From contig JACQAP010000008.1 of the NCBI GenBank assembly GCA_016194905.1, positions 124,001 through 188,000 on the forward strand: a stretch of 64,000 nt of DNA, read 5' to 3'. The stretch is from Betaproteobacteria bacterium (GTDB lineage: Bacteria > Pseudomonadota > Gammaproteobacteria > Burkholderiales > JACQAP01). The position numbers and the translations under genes were made by a program. The number at the start of each line of letters is the position of its first letter. Positions within the stretch are counted from its first letter, which is position 1. The notes beneath the pieces were generated by a model, which saw only the letters and a list, made by a program, of their open reading frames with translations, ran no database searches and was not told where the DNA came from. Shown piece after piece: positions 61,349 to 64,000 of the stretch.

Positions 61349-62329
61349 ATGTCGCGTGCCGCCGGAATCGTCGTGTTGTCGCTGATCGCTGCGATCAGCG
61401 TCGTCGTCGGGCTCGGTGCCGGCAGCGTCCCCATCCCTTTTGCCAAACTCTTTTTCGCGCTGGTGCAGCCCGGGAGTGATGCAATTTCCGACATCGTCTG
61501 GAAGCTGCGTCTGCCACGTGTATTGGCGGCGTTTTCCTGCGGAGCGCTGCTGGCGCTGGCCGGCGCGCTGATGCAGGTCCTGCTGCGTAATCCGCTCGCG
61601 GATCCCTATGTGTTCGGCATTTCCGGCGGCGCCGCGCTCGGTGTGATGTTCGGCATGGTGCTCGGCGTGGGGACGTTGATGCAGACCGGCCTGGGGCTGG
61701 CCGGAGCGGTATTGGCCTCTGTGCTGGTATTCGGACTGAGCTTGCGTGCCGGCAATTGGAATCCGTATCGGTTGTTGCTGACCGGCGTGGTGGTGGCGGC
61801 CGGACTGAATGCGCTGCTCAGTCTGATCCTGGTGCTTGCGCCGCAGACCGCGGTAAAGGGCATGTTGTACTGGCTGATGGGCGACCTTGGCTACGCCGGC
61901 AATCCGCTGCCGGCGTTGGCTGTGCTGGTGCTGCTGTTCGCCGTGGCGATGCCGTTCGCCCCCGCAATGAACGTGCTCGCACTTGGAAGGATGAAGGCGC
62001 AGTCTCTTGGTGTGGCGGTCAGCGGCATCGAAATCGTCCTGTTCGGCGTGGCTGCCGTCGCTGCGGTTACCGCGGTGCTGGTCGGCGGCACCGTCGGTTT
62101 TGTCGGCCTGATCGTGCCCCATCTGGTGCGCCTGCTTGGCCTCGCGGACCACCGCTGGCTGTTACCCGGTTCGGTTCTCGTCGGCGGCGGTTTCCTGACA
62201 CTGGCCGACACCGTGGCCCGCAGTGCCTGGGCGCCTTTGCAGTTTCCCGTCGGGGTGCTCACCGCGTTGCTCGGCGTGCCGATCCTGCTGCTGCTTCTTG
62301 CAGGCAAAAACAAAGATGCTGCGCACTGA
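61349..62329 (+). CDS. FecCD/BtuC-family ABC transporter permease
   Basis: 326 residues with about ten helices. Family motifs: KLRLPRVLAAFSCGALLALA, GALMQVLLRNPLADPYVFGI and GFVGLIVPHLVRLLGLADHR. Transports an iron chelate or cobalamin. No binding protein or TonB receptor is adjacent, so the substrate is not resolved. The ATPase gene overlaps its end by 14 bp. Confidence 0.9.
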   Translation: MSRAAGIVVLSLIAAISVVVGLGAGSVPIPFAKLFFALVQPGSDAISDIVWKLRLPRVLAAFSCGALLALAGALMQVLLRNPLADPYVFGISGGAALGVMFGMVLGVGTLMQTGLGLAGAVLASVLVFGLSLRAGNWNPYRLLLTGVVVAAGLNALLSLILVLAPQTAVKGMLYWLMGDLGYAGNPLPALAVLVLLFAVAMPFAPAMNVLALGRMKAQSLGVAVSGIEIVLFGVAAVAAVTAVLVGGTVGFVGLIVPHLVRLLGLADHRWLLPGSVLVGGGFLTLADTVARSAWAPLQFPVGVLTALLGVPILLLLLAGKNKDAAH

Positions 62330-63089
62330 AGATTTGCGGCTTGCTTATCCCGGGCAGATGCTCGTCGACGGACTGTCGATGGAGTTTCGGCCGGGTGAAG
62401 TGTGGACCGTGCTCGGTCGCAATGGCAGTGGCAAGTCCACGCTATTGCATGTGCTCGCCGCGTTGCGGCCGCCCGAGGCGGGCCATGTCACGCTGAAGGA
62501 TTCGATGGTCGGTAACGCGCCCAGACGCGCGCTGGCGCGGCACATCGGCGTACTCCTGCAGGAGGAGAGTCGCGAATTCTGGGGCAGCGTGCGCGACTAC
62601 GTTCTGCTCGGGCGCTATCCGCATGCGCGCAGTCCATTCGGATGGAGCGCGGAGGACGAACGCATCGCCGAAAGCGAGATCGAAGCGATGCATCTGGGCG
62701 GCCTCGGCAACCGTGCTTTTACCTCGCTCTCCGGTGGAGAGCGTCAGCGCGCGCGCGCGGCGGCGCTGTTCGCGCAACGGCCTGCCGTCTATTTGCTCGA
62801 CGAGCCCTTGCAACATCTCGATCTGCCGCACCAGGTGGCGGTGCTGGAGCGGCTCTCGAACGAAGCGCGCAATCGAGACGCGATCGTTGTCATGGTGTTG
62901 CATGATCTCCTCTTCGCCGCCCGCTACTGCAACCGTTTCCTGCTGCTGTTCGGGGACGGACGCTTCAGCGTCGGTCCTGCAGACGAAGCATTGACCGCGG
63001 ATCACCTCGGGGAGCTGTATGGATTTCCTCTGGTGCCGGTCGAGGTCGGCGGCGAACGCCTGTTCCTGCCGGGAAGGCAATCGGGGTAG
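62316..63089 (+). CDS. FecE/BtuD-family ABC transporter ATP-binding protein
   Basis: 257 residues with Walker A LGRNGSGKSTLLH, signature LSGGERQRARAAALF and Walker B VYLLDEPLQHLD. Partners the permease. ATG 62316 is chosen at the expected MLRTEDLRLAYPGQML start. A longer frame from 62223 lies inside the permease gene. pcnB begins 69 bp after. Confidence 0.92.
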   Translation: MLRTEDLRLAYPGQMLVDGLSMEFRPGEVWTVLGRNGSGKSTLLHVLAALRPPEAGHVTLKDSMVGNAPRRALARHIGVLLQEESREFWGSVRDYVLLGRYPHARSPFGWSAEDERIAESEIEAMHLGGLGNRAFTSLSGGERQRARAAALFAQRPAVYLLDEPLQHLDLPHQVAVLERLSNEARNRDAIVVMVLHDLLFAARYCNRFLLLFGDGRFSVGPADEALTADHLGELYGFPLVPVEVGGERLFLPGRQSG

Positions 63090-63158
63090 GGGTCGCATGT
63101 ATAATCCCCGCTTTCACGCCGCCACAGAATTCTCCACTACGGAATTCTCCGCTATTTG

Positions 63159-64000
63159 ATGATTCGGAAACTGCTTCGCCGGGTATTCTCCGGCCGGTCA
63201 TCGCCGTCTGCCCAGCCGCAGGTCATTCCGCGCAGCAAGCACGGTCTATCCAGGGACAAGATCAGCTCGAGCGCGCGGCGCGTCACCACCGGGTTGCAGG
63301 AAAAAGGATTTGCGGCTTATGTGGTCGGCGGTGCGGTCCGCGATCTGCTGCTCGGACTGGAGCCGAAAGATTTCGACATCGCCACCGACGCCACGCCGGA
63401 GCAGGTGCGCAGCGTATTCCGGCGCTCGCGCATCATCGGACGGCGTTTCCGCCTGGTTCACGTCATGTTCGGCGAAGACACGGTGGAGGTATCCACGTTT
63501 CGCGCGCGCCAGGGCGGCGAACAGGAAGATCAGCGCGCCGACGAGCACGGCCGCATCCTGCGCGACAACGTGTTCGGCACCCGGGAAGAGGATGCCACCC
63601 GGCGTGATTTCACGATCAATGCGCTGTTCTACGATCCGACGACCGAACAGATCCTGGATTTCTGCGACGGGCTCGACGACCTGAAAGCGCGTCGCCTGCG
63701 CATGATCGGCGATCCCGATCAGCGCTATCGCGAAGATCCCGTGCGCATGCTGCGCGCCGTGCGTCTTTCCGCCAAACTCGGCCTCAAGATCGAGGCCGAC
63801 ACCCGCGCTCCGATCAAAAGTCTCGCACCATCGCTTGCCAATGTGCCGTCGGCGCGGCTGTTCGAAGAAATGATGAAGTTGCTGTTCTCCGGGCATGCCA
63901 CCGCCTGTCTGCTGCAATTGCGCCAGGAAGGACTGCACCACGGTCTGTTGCCGATGCTCGACGTGATTCTCGAGCAACCGATGGGAGAGCGCTTCGTGAT
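63159..64000 (+). CDS. pcnB: Poly(A) polymerase I, partial at window end
   Basis: The first 280 codons of a nucleotidyltransferase that adds poly(A) tails to RNA 3' ends. The class II NTase motif AYVVGGAVRDLLLGLEPKDF then DIATDATPE carries the catalytic Asp pair; RRDFTINALFYDP follows. The extension before the core (RRVFSGRSSPSAQPQVIPRS) is typical of PcnB rather than CCA-adding enzyme. TATAAT at 63100-63105 is a possible -10. The gene runs off the right edge. Confidence 0.93.
   Translation, partial: MIRKLLRRVFSGRSSPSAQPQVIPRSKHGLSRDKISSSARRVTTGLQEKGFAAYVVGGAVRDLLLGLEPKDFDIATDATPEQVRSVFRRSRIIGRRFRLVHVMFGEDTVEVSTFRARQGGEQEDQRADEHGRILRDNVFGTREEDATRRDFTINALFYDPTTEQILDFCDGLDDLKARRLRMIGDPDQRYREDPVRMLRAVRLSAKLGLKIEADTRAPIKSLAPSLANVPSARLFEEMMKLLFSGHATACLLQLRQEGLHHGLLPMLDVILEQPMGERFV

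Noticed and set aside
61349-63089. Calling the ABC pair cobalamin-specific btuCD
   Set aside because: No cobalamin riboswitch, TonB receptor, binding protein or cob genes in the flanks.
63127-63150. Direct repeat of GAATTCTCC before pcnB
   Set aside because: Two short copies 15 bp apart (third related one inside pcnB); too little to call a regulatory element.

Overview
The window (about 62% GC by eye, densely packed) looks like a chromosome segment of a betaproteobacterium with C1-oxidising capacity. The lineage call rests on gene order: purN-purM facing an AI-2E permease, hda, a HAD phosphatase and pcnB, plus radC-rpmB-rpmG next to coaBC-dut. This is an arrangement I know from Betaproteobacteria. 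Methylotrophy is suggested by a soluble NAD-linked formate dehydrogenase operon (fdsBA-fdhD-fdsD; fdsG would lie just outside the left edge) and a xoxF-like lanthanide-type PQQ alcohol dehydrogenase with xoxJ-like and xoxG-like genes. No tRNA, rRNA, CRISPR array, integrase or intact insertion sequence was found.

Layout. 0-5.5 kb: formate dehydrogenase operon, closed by a G-rich heptamer-repeat dyad. 5.6-10.1 kb: MFS transporter, GntR/FCD regulator, a fatty-acid-hydroxylase-type membrane di-iron protein with a palindromic candidate operator, a small protein overlapping a branched-chain aminotransferase. 10.2-15.4 kb: exported isoaspartyl methyltransferase, polytopic membrane protein with a spermidine-synthase-like domain, a transporter-gene tail remnant, exported TlpA-like thioredoxin, SAM methyltransferase. 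15.4-20.8 kb: minus-strand GldA/GldF/GldG-like ABC cluster with a DUF4340 protein and a HupE-like protein. 20.9-24.7 kb: exported metallo-beta-lactamase-fold hydrolase, epimerase plus rhodanese pair, outer-membrane barrel. 24.9-30.3 kb: alpha/beta hydrolase, a second heptamer-repeat dyad, a radical SAM gene preceded by a textbook LexA box, DUF2157/GDYXXLXY/DUF2007 genes and a deacetylase. 30.4-33.1 kb: orphan type IV pilin with a sigma54-type promoter, a wrecked threonine dehydratase gene, TrpB2. 33.2-40 kb: RND efflux operon with divergent TetR regulator and AcrR-like operator. 40-44.9 kb: a CHASE3-PAS-PAS protein without output domain, ybiB, a PP2C phosphatase, a superoxide dismutase tail remnant, a 32-residue membrane protein with a PuuD-like protein, DUF192. 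45.2-48.8 kb: xoxF-xoxJ-xoxG. 48.8-64 kb: housekeeping genes.

How it fits together. XoxF with XoxJ and cytochrome XoxG would oxidise methanol or another short alcohol in the periplasm, and the Fds complex would oxidise formate to CO2 with NAD+ reduction in the cytoplasm. The steps between (formaldehyde to formate) and PQQ synthesis are not in the window. The rest is mainly envelope functions (efflux, desaturase, mechanosensitive channel, TlpA, ABC export) and core metabolism.

The most notable signals are the LexA box abutting the radical SAM start codon, two intergenic dyads of the same architecture built from different heptamers, a strong terminator inside the xoxF locus, a sigma54-type pilin promoter, the Gld-like/DUF4340/HupE cluster, and at least three decayed gene remnants. 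I did not find a clearly new multi-gene system. The Gld-like/DUF4340/HupE cluster is the best candidate for one whose function is unknown.
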